DNA of 64,000 bases from Trebonia sp963836195 (GCA_963836195.1 CAWIIX010000002.1:248001-312000); one strand, 5' to 3'. Counted from the stretch's first letter, positions 1-8,313 are shown. Program-made: numbers and translations. Notes: generated by a model not told the origin, from the letters alone.

Positions 1-309
1 GAGCGGGCGGTCGAGGCGATCCAGCGGTCCGGGGCCGAGCTCCGGGACGGGATCCTGGCCCAGGCGCGCGCGTGGGAGCTGCCGGTCAACTACACCGGCC
101 CGGACGCGATGCCGTACCTCTCCTTTGCCGGCGACGCCGACCGGGAGCTGGCCGGCCTGTTCGCCGCCGCCGCGCTGCGCGGCGGCGTCTACCTGCACCC
201 GCGCCACAACTGGTTCGTCTCCGCCGCCCTCACCGGCGACGACATCGCCCTGACGCTCGAGGCGACGGACCAGGCGTTCGCCGCCGTCCGCAAGCACCTC
301 GGCCAGTAA
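1..309 (+). CDS. Class III aminotransferase, C-terminal end (partial)
   Basis: The frame is open from the first base of the window, so this is the last 102 residues of a longer protein. The segment GGVYLHPRHNWFVSAALT followed by an amphipathic helix ending AFAAVRKHL matches the small C-terminal domain of PLP-dependent class III aminotransferases, such as glutamate-1-semialdehyde aminomutase-like enzymes. The PLP lysine and cofactor loops lie upstream, outside the window, so substrate cannot be judged. The permease that follows on the same strand after 72 bases may be co-transcribed and could move the amino-group donor or acceptor; that is inference from position only. Confidence 0.75.
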   Translation, partial: ERAVEAIQRSGAELRDGILAQARAWELPVNYTGPDAMPYLSFAGDADRELAGLFAAAALRGGVYLHPRHNWFVSAALTGDDIALTLEATDQAFAAVRKHLGQ

Positions 310-381
310 GACCAGCAACGCCAGCCAAGAAAGGTTCCCATCCGGATCGACCCGTAGAAACCCCGCCGAAAGAAGGCCCCC

Positions 382-1905
382 TTGTCCGGTACAGCAGCCG
401 ATCCCAACCCGTCCGTGCCCGTGCCTGCCCCCGCCCGGTCCGTCGCGGCGGACCAATCCGAGACGATCCTGCAGCGGGCCGGCTACAAGCCGGAGCTCAG
501 GCGGTCGTTGCGGTTCTTCTCGATGTTCGCGATCGCGTTCTCAATCATCTCGATCACCACCGGCATCTTCCTGAACTACGGGTTCGGCCTCGCGTACTGG
601 GGGCCCGCCTCCATCTGGACGTGGCCGATCGTCGGGGTCGGCAACCTGATGGTCGCCCTCGTCGTCGCCGAGCTCGGCACCCGCATCCCGCTGGCCGGCT
701 ACGCCTACCAGTGGAGCGCCCGGTTGGTGAACCCCACCTACGGCTGGTTCGTCGGCTTCGCCGGCCTGCTCTACATGGCCGTCGGCGGCGGGGCGATCAT
801 GCTCCAGGTCGCGGCCCCGCTGCTGCTCAGCGAGTTCAACGTCGACACCCCGAGCCCGCACCTGGTGCTCGCGGTGGCGATCATCTTGATGCTGCTGCCG
901 GTGGTCATCAACATCATCAGCATCCAGGTCGCGGCGCGGGTCAACAACGTCGCGGTGTTCACCGAGATCATCGGCACGGTCGTGTTCGGCGTGCTGCTGC
1001 TCGTGCTGTGGGGAGTCCACGACAAGCCCACGCAGTATGGCGCGGGCATCCTCACCAACACGACCTCCGTCTTCCACAACCCGACCTGGTACGCCTTCGC
1101 CCTGGCCGGCCTGCTCGGCGCCTTCACCCTGGTCGGGTTCGAGCTGGCGGCCGACATGTCCGAGGACGCGGTCGACCCGGGCCGGAGCGTGCCGCGCGGC
1201 GTGCTGTGGGCGGTGGGCGGGTCGGCGGTGCTCGGGATGGTCGCGCTGATCGGGTTCACGGTCGCCATCCCCGACCTCAAGACGGTCGAGGCGGCGCCGC
1301 TGCCGCTGCTGGCGATCGCGGGCTACTGGCTGCCGTCCTGGCTGGTCAAGGTCTTCGTGGCGTTCGTGGTCTTCTCGATGTTCTCGATCCTCGTCGTCGG
1401 CTCCGGCGCGCAGGCCAGGCTGGTCTACTCCCTGTCGCGGGACAACATGATGCCGTTCTCCAGGACGCTGCGGAAGATCAACCAGCGCAGCCAGACGCCG
1501 GTGGTGGCGCTGCTCGTGTTCGGCGTGGTCGACGTCGGCGTGATGATCTACGGGTACTTCCAGACCAGCTCGTTCGGCACCCTGGTCGGCGCGACCGCGA
1601 TCATCCCCTACATCATCTACTTCCTGATCACGGTGGCCTACGCGGTCAAGCGGCGCACCACCGACAGCCTCCCGGGCTCGTTCACCCTCGGCCGGTGGGC
1701 GTGGCCGGTCATCGGGTTCGTGCTCGTCTACACCGTGGTGATCATGGTGGCGCTGTCGTTCCCCTCGCCATTCCACGGCTCGGACAAGATGCTCGGCTAC
1801 GCGCTGGCGCTGGCCGCGCTCTGGTACTTCGGCGGCCTGCTGAGGAGGCTGAGGAAGGGCACCGCCGGGGTGAAGCCGGTCGGCGACCTCCTCAACAAGC
1901 TCTAG
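382..1905 (+). CDS. APC-family amino acid permease
   Basis: A 507-residue membrane protein with about twelve hydrophobic segments. After a soluble proline-rich N-terminus (about 45 residues) comes the segment RSLRFFSMFAIAFSIISITTGIF, which is the start of helix 1 in the amino acid-polyamine-organocation family, and ELGTRIPLAGYAYQWSARL in the helix 2-3 region. It should import amino acids or amines by proton symport at the cytoplasmic membrane. The start is a TTG with an AGAAGG ribosome site just upstream. It follows an aminotransferase on the same strand, so the two may handle one nitrogenous substrate. The stop codon lies in the first copy of a 14-bp tandem repeat. Confidence 0.88.
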   Translation: MSGTAADPNPSVPVPAPARSVAADQSETILQRAGYKPELRRSLRFFSMFAIAFSIISITTGIFLNYGFGLAYWGPASIWTWPIVGVGNLMVALVVAELGTRIPLAGYAYQWSARLVNPTYGWFVGFAGLLYMAVGGGAIMLQVAAPLLLSEFNVDTPSPHLVLAVAIILMLLPVVINIISIQVAARVNNVAVFTEIIGTVVFGVLLLVLWGVHDKPTQYGAGILTNTTSVFHNPTWYAFALAGLLGAFTLVGFELAADMSEDAVDPGRSVPRGVLWAVGGSAVLGMVALIGFTVAIPDLKTVEAAPLPLLAIAGYWLPSWLVKVFVAFVVFSMFSILVVGSGAQARLVYSLSRDNMMPFSRTLRKINQRSQTPVVALLVFGVVDVGVMIYGYFQTSSFGTLVGATAIIPYIIYFLITVAYAVKRRTTDSLPGSFTLGRWAWPVIGFVLVYTVVIMVALSFPSPFHGSDKMLGYALALAALWYFGGLLRRLRKGTAGVKPVGDLLNKL

Positions 1906-1947
1906 TCAACAAGCTCTAGTCAACAAGCTCTAGTCGGCAAGCCCTAG
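1892..1947. repeat. 14-bp tandem repeat, three perfect copies plus one degenerate, over a stop codon
   Basis: The unit TCAACAAGCTCTAG occurs at 1892-1905, 1906-1919 and 1920-1933 without a mismatch, and a fourth copy at 1934-1947 differs at three positions. The first copy contains the last codons and TAG stop of the permease, so each later copy repeats the permease tail Asn-Lys-Leu-stop in a shifted frame. The array ends against the 3' end of the decayed MarR gene on the other strand. Confidence 0.9.
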
Positions 1948-2440
1948 GGTTCGCCAAGCTGCTGGTAGCCCGGGTGCACCCCCGGGGTGAGTCCCTGCTG
2001 CTCGGCGATGCGGCCGAGCAGTTCCGCGAGCTGTCCCCGCTCGGCCGCGCTGAGGGCGGCGCAGATGTCGTCCTCGTGCGCGGCCCCGGCGGGGCCCGGG
2101 CTTGGTCCGGAGGAACTGACCGCCCTCGGCGGTCAGGTAGAGGGCGTGATGCCGGCGGTCGTCGGGATTGCGCCGCCGCTCGATCAGGCCGCGTTCCTCG
2201 AGGTGGTCGACGAGCAGCACCAGGCGGCTGGGCGGGGTCCGCAGCTGTCGCGCGAGCTCCTGCTGGCTCTGCCCGGGCTGCGTCGCGACCAGCCGGAGTA
2301 GGCCCGCCTGGGCCGGGGTGAGGTCGAGGTCGGCGATCCGCCTGGCGAACCCCGCCGCCGCGTGTCGCGCTCCAGGCCACCCCGCTCGACGCCCTCTGCG
2401 TCACGCTCCAGGCCACCCCGCTCGTCGCCCTCTGCGTCAT
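1944..2440 (-). pseudogene. MarR-family regulator, frameshifted
   Basis: The minus strand encodes a clear winged-helix MarR core: RIADLDLTPAQAGLLRLVATQ, then QQELARQLRTPPSRLVLLVDHLEERGLIERRR and NPDDRRHHALYLTAEG. Just after TAEGGQFLRT the frame is lost in a G/C run near 2090-2103. The expected C-terminal dimer helix (AHEDDICAALSAAERGQLAELL) continues in the next frame to a TAG at 1944-1946, so one inserted base explains the break. The N-terminus is also damaged: no start codon lies in frame, and a 36-bp unit is duplicated at about 2369-2440 where the first helix should be. It therefore looks like a dead MarR gene, or a real gene hit by sequencing indels. Confidence 0.8.
2369..2440. repeat. 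36-bp tandem duplication
   Basis: Two near-identical 36-bp units built on CTCCAGGCCACCCCGCTCG lie side by side; they differ by one base (CGACGCC versus CGTCGCC). They sit where the N-terminus of the broken MarR gene should be and may have caused its loss. Confidence 0.75.
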
Positions 2441-2524
2441 GCTCGCCGCCGCCTAACCGCTCCCGGCCCCGCACCCACCCGCACCCACCCGCCCCACCCG
2501 CCCCACCCGCCCCAGCCCAGCCGG

Positions 2525-2574
2525 CCCAAATGGGCTTTTGGGCCGGCAAGAGTGAGCCCAAATGCGCATTTGGC
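2525..2574. repeat. Intergenic hairpin element, copy A
   Basis: An inverted repeat with 19-base arms (2525-2543 and 2556-2574) and a 12-base loop, CGGCAAGAGTGA. The arms pair imperfectly. A closely related element with perfect arms lies at 24265-24314; the two share a 43-base core with four differences. Both copies follow a run of C-rich short repeats (here about 2460-2515). It could end transcription on either strand, or be a member of a dispersed palindromic repeat family. Confidence 0.75.
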
Positions 2575-2711
2575 ACACCGGCCGACCGCCTCAGCCCAGC
2601 TGCCGATGGCTCTCAGGAATTCCGTACCCGACTCAGCGGCAGGCGGGGTAACCGGTGGCGGGCAGTCGGACACTAACAAGTGTGAGCCGAATCGCTGCCG
2701 CGCCGTCTGCT

Positions 2712-2716
2712 GGAGG
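2712..2716 (+). promoter_or_regulatory. Ribosome binding site deciding the start at 2723
   Basis: GGAGG lies six bases before a GTG at 2723. The frame is open much further upstream, but only this start is preceded by a Shine-Dalgarno sequence and matches the start of the homologous module in the next gene (MTTVRI versus MTAVRI). Confidence 0.7.
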
Positions 2717-2722
2717 ACCGCC

Positions 2723-3766
2723 GTGACGACTGTCCGCATCGTGCCCGCGCGCCACATCCGGCCCTCGCGGGCCCCGGACGGGAGTGACGTGCCCGACTGG
2801 TGGCCGCATCAGCGTCTCATCGTGCTGGCCGACACCGCGCTCGCCGCAGATGGGGGCCACCGGGCGGTACCGCTGTGGGTAGTTGCCGGTCACAAGGGGC
2901 TGCTGGGTCGGCTGGGCCAGCCCGCCGCTGATTCCGAGGCGACCAGTGGCCTGCTCGAGACGACGGTCCGGCTGCTGGGGACGGCCGGGACAGCGGTGAG
3001 CGCCGTGGACATCGAGCCGGACAGCGACGACGTGCCCGAGCTGCGCTCAGACACGGTTACCGCACGCGTCAGGCTGGCCACGGCCACCGGAACCCGGCCG
3101 GTGCCGGTAAGCGCCGAGTACGGCCTGGCGCTGGCCGCCGTGGCCGGGGCACCGGTCCGGGTGGCCGACGCGGTGATGGACCGACTCGCGGTTTCGGTGC
3201 CGGGTGAGGACGTGCTGGCTCCGTTCCTGCCCCCGGCGGCTGCCCGACCGCCGGTCCGCCCCAGCCAAGCGCGGCGTTTCGAGCCGCGGAATATGGCATT
3301 CACCGAGGGCCTGGACGGCTGGCAACTGGCTGGCAGCTTGTCCGGTGACGGCCAGCGGGCCGGGCCGGACTACTCCTGCACCGCCGTGGACGAGTCCGCA
3401 GTCTTGGCCGCCACGGTCCCGGAACCGGCCGGCTCGGCCGTCCTCGTCCAGACCATCGCCGCCGAGGATTACCGCGGCGCCACGGTCACCTTTCGCGGAC
3501 AGCTGCGCGCGGCCGGCCTGGCCGGTCAGGCCGGGCTGCAAATAGCCGTGCGCAGACGACCGGACGAGCCGCTTGGCGCCCCCCTGCCCGACCACGGCAG
3601 CAGCCTGATCGCACCGGGCAGCAGCGACTGGACCTGGCATGAGGTCGCGCTGCCGGTGCCCGGCGAGGCCACCGCCATCCGGTTCGGCATTTCCCTGGCC
3701 GGCCACGGCCGCATTGAGCTGCGCGGCGCGGAACTCACCCCGGCGCCGCCGGGAATGCAGGAGTAG
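2723..3766 (+). CDS. BFN-like nuclease-fold protein with C-terminal jelly-roll-like domain
   Basis: 347 residues, two domains. Residues 1-165 resemble the bifunctional nuclease (DUF151/DNase-RNase) fold: IVLADTALAADGGHRAVPLWV is the first strand pair, SDTVTARVRL the fourth, and PVSAEYGLALAAVAGAPVRV replaces the usual RPSDAIALA segment. Residues 184-347 begin RRFEPRNMAFTEGLDGWQL and look like a beta-sandwich of the kind seen beside actinomycete regulators. Both domains recur as the C-terminal 330 residues of the next gene, only six bases downstream, so the pair arose by duplication and is probably translated together. Whether the fold still cuts nucleic acid is unknown, because the conserved acidic residues of the family are largely replaced. 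Confidence 0.72.
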   Translation: MTTVRIVPARHIRPSRAPDGSDVPDWWPHQRLIVLADTALAADGGHRAVPLWVVAGHKGLLGRLGQPAADSEATSGLLETTVRLLGTAGTAVSAVDIEPDSDDVPELRSDTVTARVRLATATGTRPVPVSAEYGLALAAVAGAPVRVADAVMDRLAVSVPGEDVLAPFLPPAAARPPVRPSQARRFEPRNMAFTEGLDGWQLAGSLSGDGQRAGPDYSCTAVDESAVLAATVPEPAGSAVLVQTIAAEDYRGATVTFRGQLRAAGLAGQAGLQIAVRRRPDEPLGAPLPDHGSSLIAPGSSDWTWHEVALPVPGEATAIRFGISLAGHGRIELRGAELTPAPPGMQE

Positions 3767-3772
3767 CCAAGC

Positions 3773-5332
3773 ATGGACATCCCCGACGGCGACCTGGTCC
3801 GGCTGGCCCGGGACGGCGATCCGGCCGCGTTCCAGCTGCTGGTCGAACGGCACCGGCCGATGGCCCGCGCCCGCGCGGCCCGGCTGTGCCCTCAGCCGGA
3901 CGACGCCGACGATGCCGTGCAGGATGCGTTCCTGCAGGCGTTCCTTGCGCTCGACCGGCTGCGCGACCCCGACCGGTTCGCCGGCTGGCTGGGCGGCATC
4001 ATCGTCAACGTCTGCCGCGCCCAGCGGCGCCGCGCGCCGCTGACCCTGCTCGGCGACTGGCCCGAGAACCTGCATCCGGCCTCGGACGGCAGCCTGCCGT
4101 CGGCTGAGGACCTGGACCGCGCTGACGTGCTCAGCCGCGCGGTCGCCGACCTGGCCCCCGGGCAGCGGGAGGCGGTCACCCGGTTCTACTACGCCGACCA
4201 GCCCGCCGGTCAGGTCGCCGTCACTCCCGGCGCCGCCAAGGCCAGCCTGCACAAGGCCCGCCGTCGGCTGCGCGAGTACATCACCGCGCACCGCCCCGAC
4301 CTCATCCCTGCCGCCTCCCGGAGAATTCCCATGACCGCTGTTCGCATCGCGCACGCCGACCCCTGGCCCGGACGCACGGCCGACGGGGGGATGGATATCC
4401 GTCACGTGCTCGTCGTTCTCGTCGACGACGTCGGCCACCGGGCGCTGCCGGTCCGACTCCCTGGTCCAGAAAGCCAGCTCTGGCGCCTGCTCAGCCGCCC
4501 TGACGACCCCCACGAGGAGGACCTCGCGAGCGCTCACGCCGAGGAGATGACCGGCCGGCTGCTGCGGGGAGCAGGGGTCCCCCTGGCCGGCGTGACCGTC
4601 ACCGACCTAGGCCCGGGGGTGACCGCCACCCGGATAGGCATCACCGGGTCGGGCGGATCCAGGCCGGTCACCGCCAGCCTCGCGGACGGCCTGACTCTCG
4701 CCGTCATCACCGGCGCGCCGCTGGCCGTCGACGAGCCGGTCATGGACCGGCTGGCCAGGCCCGTCACCGGCCCCGACCTTCTCAGCAAGTTCCGCAGCGA
4801 GCAGACACCTCCCAGGTCTTTGAGTCGGCGGTTCGAGCCCCGCAACATGGCGTTCACCGACGGCCTTGACTACTGGCAGCTCCGCGGCACCTTCCTGCGC
4901 CTGGGCACCGGGTTCGACTATTCCGCCACCACCTCCGGCGGGCGGGCGATCCTGGCCGCAGCGGTCCCCGAGCCGGCCGGATCCGCCTTCCTCGCCCAGG
5001 AGATTGAACCCGACGACTACCGCGGCCGCACCGTCACCTTCCGCGGCGAACTGCGCACCGCCGAGCCCGACGGCCGCGCCGGGCTGGCTCTCCGCGCGAG
5101 CAGCCCGGGCCGGTCCACGCCAGCACCCCGGGTGGCCAGCCCAGATCCCCGGGAAGACCCGGCCAACCACATCGCCCCCGCCACCGGGACCGGCGCGTGG
5201 ACCCGGTACGAGGTCACCGCCCAGATCCCGCCGGACGCCAACCTGATCAGGTTCGGCGTCTTCCTGAACGGCGACGGCCAGGTCGAACTCCGTCGCCCGG
5301 AGCTAGCGCCTCATCCGCCCGGCCAGCAGTAG
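3773..5332 (+). CDS. ECF sigma factor fused to a BFN-like/jelly-roll module
   Basis: 519 residues. Residues 1-80 are sigma region 2 (DGDPAAFQLLVERHRP, then DDAVQDAFLQAFLALDRL and FAGWLGGIIVNVCRAQRRR). Residues 120-175 are a shortened region 4 (LAPGQREAVTRFYY, then AAKASLHKARRRLREYI). From residue 187 the protein repeats the whole upstream gene: a BFN-like fold (MTAVRIAHADPWPG, SLADGLTLAVITGAPLAV) and the RRFEPRNMAFTDGLDYWQL domain to the end. At the joint, CGGAGAATTCCC precedes an in-frame ATG at 4331, so the module may also be translated alone. No anti-sigma factor is adjacent, so the C-terminal module may itself sense the signal; this is inference. Confidence 0.82.
   Translation: MDIPDGDLVRLARDGDPAAFQLLVERHRPMARARAARLCPQPDDADDAVQDAFLQAFLALDRLRDPDRFAGWLGGIIVNVCRAQRRRAPLTLLGDWPENLHPASDGSLPSAEDLDRADVLSRAVADLAPGQREAVTRFYYADQPAGQVAVTPGAAKASLHKARRRLREYITAHRPDLIPAASRRIPMTAVRIAHADPWPGRTADGGMDIRHVLVVLVDDVGHRALPVRLPGPESQLWRLLSRPDDPHEEDLASAHAEEMTGRLLRGAGVPLAGVTVTDLGPGVTATRIGITGSGGSRPVTASLADGLTLAVITGAPLAVDEPVMDRLARPVTGPDLLSKFRSEQTPPRSLSRRFEPRNMAFTDGLDYWQLRGTFLRLGTGFDYSATTSGGRAILAAAVPEPAGSAFLAQEIEPDDYRGRTVTFRGELRTAEPDGRAGLALRASSPGRSTPAPRVASPDPREDPANHIAPATGTGAWTRYEVTAQIPPDANLIRFGVFLNGDGQVELRRPELAPHPPGQQ
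4322..4333 (+). promoter_or_regulatory. Possible internal translation start within the sigma fusion
   Basis: A purine-rich GGAGAA stands a few bases before an in-frame ATG (4331-4333) exactly where the sigma part ends and the BFN-like module begins. The peptide after it matches the N-terminus of the free-standing paralogue upstream. This suggests that the fusion formed by read-through between two adjacent genes, and that a short isoform could still be made. Confidence 0.45.
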
Positions 5333-5381
5333 CGCCTACTCAGTAGGACCCACCCCGATCCAGGGGGCGCTAGGCCGCCGC

Positions 5382-5412
5382 CATCGAGGAGGGCCGGGGC
5401 CCGTCCTCGATG
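5382..5412 (+). terminator. Hairpin after the sigma/BFN-like pair
   Basis: Nine-base arms CATCGAGGA and TCCTCGATG enclose a G/C-rich centre that can pair further. It lies 50 bases after the sigma gene and before the convergent hydrolase gene. There is no T-run, as usual in high-GC actinomycetes. Confidence 0.6.
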
Positions 5413-5475
5413 AGCGGGGCCTGGCAGCCACCGCCTACCGCCTGCTGGCGGCTGGACGGCGGGACCGGCCGGCGG

Positions 5476-6207
5476 CTAGCTCAGATGCCGGGCGAAGAAC
5501 CGGGCCCCGTCGTCCACCTCGAACTGCGGGACGCCGGCGTGCCCGCCCAGGTTGGCGTGCAGCGTCTTCTCCTTGGAGCCGAAGGCGTCGAACAGGTCCA
5601 GGGCCGACTGCCGGTCGTTCCCTTCGTCGTCCCACTGCAGCAGGACCTGCAGCGGAATGGTGACCTGGCGGGCCTCCCCGAACAGGGCGGCGGGCACGAA
5701 ACTCCCGGCGAACAGATTGGCGGCCGAGATGCGCGGCTCGACCACCGCCAGCCGGATGCCGATGGCGATCACTCCTCCCTCATACCCGACCGGGCCGCCG
5801 ATCTCGGGCAGCGAAAGGAGGGCGTCCAGAGCGGCCCGCCATTCCGGGACCGACTTTTCGACCAGCGGGAGGACGAGGGCGTCGACGATCTCGCCGACCG
5901 GCTGGCCGGCCGCCATCGCCCGGCGGAGATCGGCGCGGGCCTGCTCGGCGGCGGCCGAACGGGGCCGGTCACCGCTTCCGGGGAGTTCGATGGTGGCCGC
6001 GGCGAAGCCGTACCCCGCCGCGTAGTGCCGGGCCCGCCCCGCCAGCCGGGGGCGCATCTTGTCCAGTCCGCCGGGATGGCCGACCAGGATCAGCGGCGCC
6101 GGTGCGGATGCGGATCCGGGCGTCCACAGGATGCCGGGGATCTCGCCGAGGGTGAATTCGCGTTCGAGGACGCCGTCGTCGATACGCCGTTCAGAAATGA
6201 ATCGCAT
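5476..6207 (-). CDS. Alpha/beta hydrolase-fold protein lacking the nucleophile serine
   Basis: 243 residues, resembling the actinomycete dienelactone-hydrolase-like family that begins MRFISE and ends with KTLHANLGGHAGVPQFEVD. The oxyanion region LILVGHPGGLDKMRP, the acid region LLQWDDEGNDRQSALDLFDAFGSKEKT and the histidine region are present. In relatives the nucleophile elbow after VGY reads G-x-S-x-G; here it reads VGYEGGVIAIG with no serine, so catalysis as known for the family is unlikely. The ATG at 6207 has GAAAGG before it; upstream in-frame starts lack one. It may be a binding protein, or a dying gene. Confidence 0.75.
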   Translation of the reverse strand: MRFISERRIDDGVLEREFTLGEIPGILWTPGSASAPAPLILVGHPGGLDKMRPRLAGRARHYAAGYGFAAATIELPGSGDRPRSAAAEQARADLRRAMAAGQPVGEIVDALVLPLVEKSVPEWRAALDALLSLPEIGGPVGYEGGVIAIGIRLAVVEPRISAANLFAGSFVPAALFGEARQVTIPLQVLLQWDDEGNDRQSALDLFDAFGSKEKTLHANLGGHAGVPQFEVDDGARFFARHLS

Positions 6208-6589
6208 GATCGTGCCTTTCGGGAGTGCTCGCAGCGGCGCTCCCGGACGATCTATCGCCCGACCATGACCCCCGAGGGGAGCACCCATGTCGATACGTTC
6301 ACGGGTACCACCTCCTCGTTCTCTCGCACGGCCTCCGCGAGAGTAACAGTGGTCGCCGTGGTCCGCCAACAGGTTTTTGCGGAGGCTCCGTGGCCGGACG
6401 CCACAGCGGCATGGGCCTCGGGCAGGATTCGGTCAGCGGCCGACTCCGGCCGCATTCCACGTCCCATCCGAACGACCCTCACCGGATCAGACTCTCTGCC
6501 GAAGAAAAATCATGGCCACCGCCGGGTCGGCGACGGTGGGAAACTGGACGACCGCGTACCCGCGCAGTTCGGGGCGGCGATCGGGGCCG
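6208..6589. other. Intergenic stretch without a gene
   Basis: About 380 bases between two genes on the minus strand. Base composition is slightly less GC-rich than its surroundings. No frame shows recognisable protein similarity or a start with a ribosome site. It should hold the promoter of the hydrolase gene and the terminator of the SnoaL-like gene, but no motif is clear. Confidence 0.5.
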
Positions 6590-7036
6590 TCAGGCTACTT
6601 CCGCCCCAAGCTGACGGAGAAAGCTTCGGTTATCGGTCCTCACGAACTCCTCGACGAGCCGTCCGCGGTCATCGAACCTGAACATGTTCATGAGGTCCCA
6701 GACGACCCGTGCCCCGTTCGGCTCGAGCTTCCCCACCGGTGAGTGGGTGAACGGGGCCGTGAAGGTGCCCTCGATCCAGGTCTGGCAGGCGATGAGATCG
6801 CCCTCGGCGACGATGATTCCGCGCCGAATGGTCCGGTCCTCGAAGGCGGCGCGGATCGACTGAAAGTACCCCACGAGCCCTGCGTGGTCGGTGTCGAACC
6901 CGTCGGGCCCGTGGAACGCGAAGTTCTCGGTGTCGAAGTACGAGTCGGTCTCCTCCTGGCTCTCGCCGGAGATCTCTAGCTCTCCGGCCCGCACCAAGCG
7001 CGCCACTAGCTCGTCTCGGGTGCTCGGGTAGGTCAT
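6590..7036 (-). CDS. SnoaL-like (NTF2-fold) protein
   Basis: 148 residues. The order of segments (SYFDTENFAFHGPDGFDTDHAGLVGYFQSIRAAFED, then ACQTWIEGTFTAPFTHSPVGKLEPNG, then DLMNMFRFDDRGRLVEEF) is that of SnoaL-type polyketide cyclases and ester cyclases of the NTF2 superfamily. Such proteins act as small-molecule isomerases or cyclases, or merely bind ligands. AAAGGGGAGA lies just before the ATG. It is divergent from the LysR gene with 119 bases between, the usual layout for a LysR protein and its target. Confidence 0.8.
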   Translation of the reverse strand: MTYPSTRDELVARLVRAGELEISGESQEETDSYFDTENFAFHGPDGFDTDHAGLVGYFQSIRAAFEDRTIRRGIIVAEGDLIACQTWIEGTFTAPFTHSPVGKLEPNGARVVWDLMNMFRFDDRGRLVEEFVRTDNRSFLRQLGAEVA

Positions 7037-7155
7037 GTCGTCTCCCCTTTCTCGCGTTTCCCTTCCTCCACCTTCGCAGCAGCCGAGATATCACACAAGC
7101 GAGTGTTGTCGAAGCCATCCATGCGAAATGCTCATACCTTGAGTAAGCTGGCCCG
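7037..7155. promoter_or_regulatory. Divergent control region between the SnoaL-like and LysR genes
   Basis: This 119-base gap must hold both promoters. LysR proteins usually bind a T-N11-A inverted repeat in such a gap. An imperfect candidate is ACACAAGCGAGTGTTGT at about 7093-7110. The assignment is by layout rather than by a strong motif. Confidence 0.45.
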
Positions 7156-8061
7156 GTGACCGATCTGACGCTGACGGGTCTGCGCGTCGTCCTTGAGGTG
7201 GCGCGCACCGGATCCTTCAGCGCGACCGCCGAGCGGCTCGGCTATACGCAGTCCGCCGTGTCGCGCCAGATCGCCGTGACCGAGAAGGCCCTGGGTACCC
7301 CGCTGTTCGAGCGGCACGCGCGAGGGACCCGCCCGACCCCGGCCGGCGAGGCGCTGGCCCGTCACGCCGGCAAGGTGCTGGACGAGATCGCGGCCGCCAC
7401 GCAGGAACTGGCGGGCATGCGCGATCGTCTCGCCGGACGCCTGGTCGTCGCGGGCTTCCCGGCGGCCGCCGCGGCGCTGCTCCCGCGTGCCATAGCCAGG
7501 CTGACGGTCGCCCATCCTGGACTGAAGGTTCAGCTCACCGAAGCCTCCACGCCGGCCCAGCTGACGGCGATGCGCCGCGGGCGAATCGAAGTGGCCATCG
7601 TCGCGACCGGCGACGGACTGCCGGAGTACGACCTCGAGGGCCTGCGGCTCACCGCGCTACGCAGCGCCCGCGGCGCCGGAGTCGCGGTCGCGGAATCACA
7701 CCCCTTCGCCGTCCGGGAACGGATCGAGCCCGACGAGCTCGCCGGCCAGGGGTGGGTCGTCGGGCCCCGTTCCGGTGACGTCCCCGAGTTCGGCGCGTGG
7801 CCCGGTATCGCCGAGCCAAGGATCACCTTCACAGCACGCGACTGGCCCACCCGACTCGGGCTCGTCGCCGCGGGTCTCGGGATCGCTCTGGTGCCCGGCA
7901 TCGCCGCCCAGGCGGTGCCGCGCGGCGTGCGCTGGATCCCAATCCACGACGACGCCGGGGGCCTCCGGCGGGCCGTCTGGGCGGCGACCACTGACCATCC
8001 GGGCGCAGCTGCGACCGCCATGGTCCGCGCCTTGCAAGAGGAGGCCAGCTCTGTTGACTAG
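7156..8061 (+). CDS. LysR-family transcriptional regulator
   Basis: 301 residues. The N-terminal winged helix reads LTGLRVVLEVARTGSFSATAERLGYTQSAVSRQIAVTEKALGTPLFERHARGTRPTPAG, a textbook LysR HTH. Residues 90-295 form the periplasmic-binding-protein-like effector domain, with the hinge GLGIALVPGIAAQAVPRGVRW. It starts with GTG at 7156. It probably controls the divergent SnoaL-like gene and itself. The ligand cannot be read from the sequence. Confidence 0.9.
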   Translation: MTDLTLTGLRVVLEVARTGSFSATAERLGYTQSAVSRQIAVTEKALGTPLFERHARGTRPTPAGEALARHAGKVLDEIAAATQELAGMRDRLAGRLVVAGFPAAAAALLPRAIARLTVAHPGLKVQLTEASTPAQLTAMRRGRIEVAIVATGDGLPEYDLEGLRLTALRSARGAGVAVAESHPFAVRERIEPDELAGQGWVVGPRSGDVPEFGAWPGIAEPRITFTARDWPTRLGLVAAGLGIALVPGIAAQAVPRGVRWIPIHDDAGGLRRAVWAATTDHPGAAATAMVRALQEEASSVD

Positions 8062-8313
8062 GGGACTTGCACGGAACCTTTCGCGTAGTGTCCGGCCGCC
8101 AACGAAAGGCATACGCCCATCCTGCGATATGCGCCGTGCTGCGCGCTTGAGTCGCCGTTCTGTGGCTTCGCAGGTGTCCGCGCATATTGACAATCTGTGT
8201 TCTAGCCCCTGGCCGTCGGTACGTGTCTTTGCTGGGCCCGCGCCTGCTCGCCTGCCGGGGGTTGGCCCGCCCCGGGGGTGGCAGGCGCGCCCGTTCAGGT
8301 TTATGATGCTAAT
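8062..8313. promoter_or_regulatory. Upstream region of the GntR gene with a probable leaderless promoter
   Basis: The hexamer TATGAT at 8302-8307 is a good -10 box and lies seven bases before the GTG at 8314, so transcription would start on or next to the start codon. No Shine-Dalgarno sequence is present, which fits a leaderless message. The -35 position, about 8279-8284, reads TGGCAG and is weak. The rest of the 250 bases shows no gene. Confidence 0.5.
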
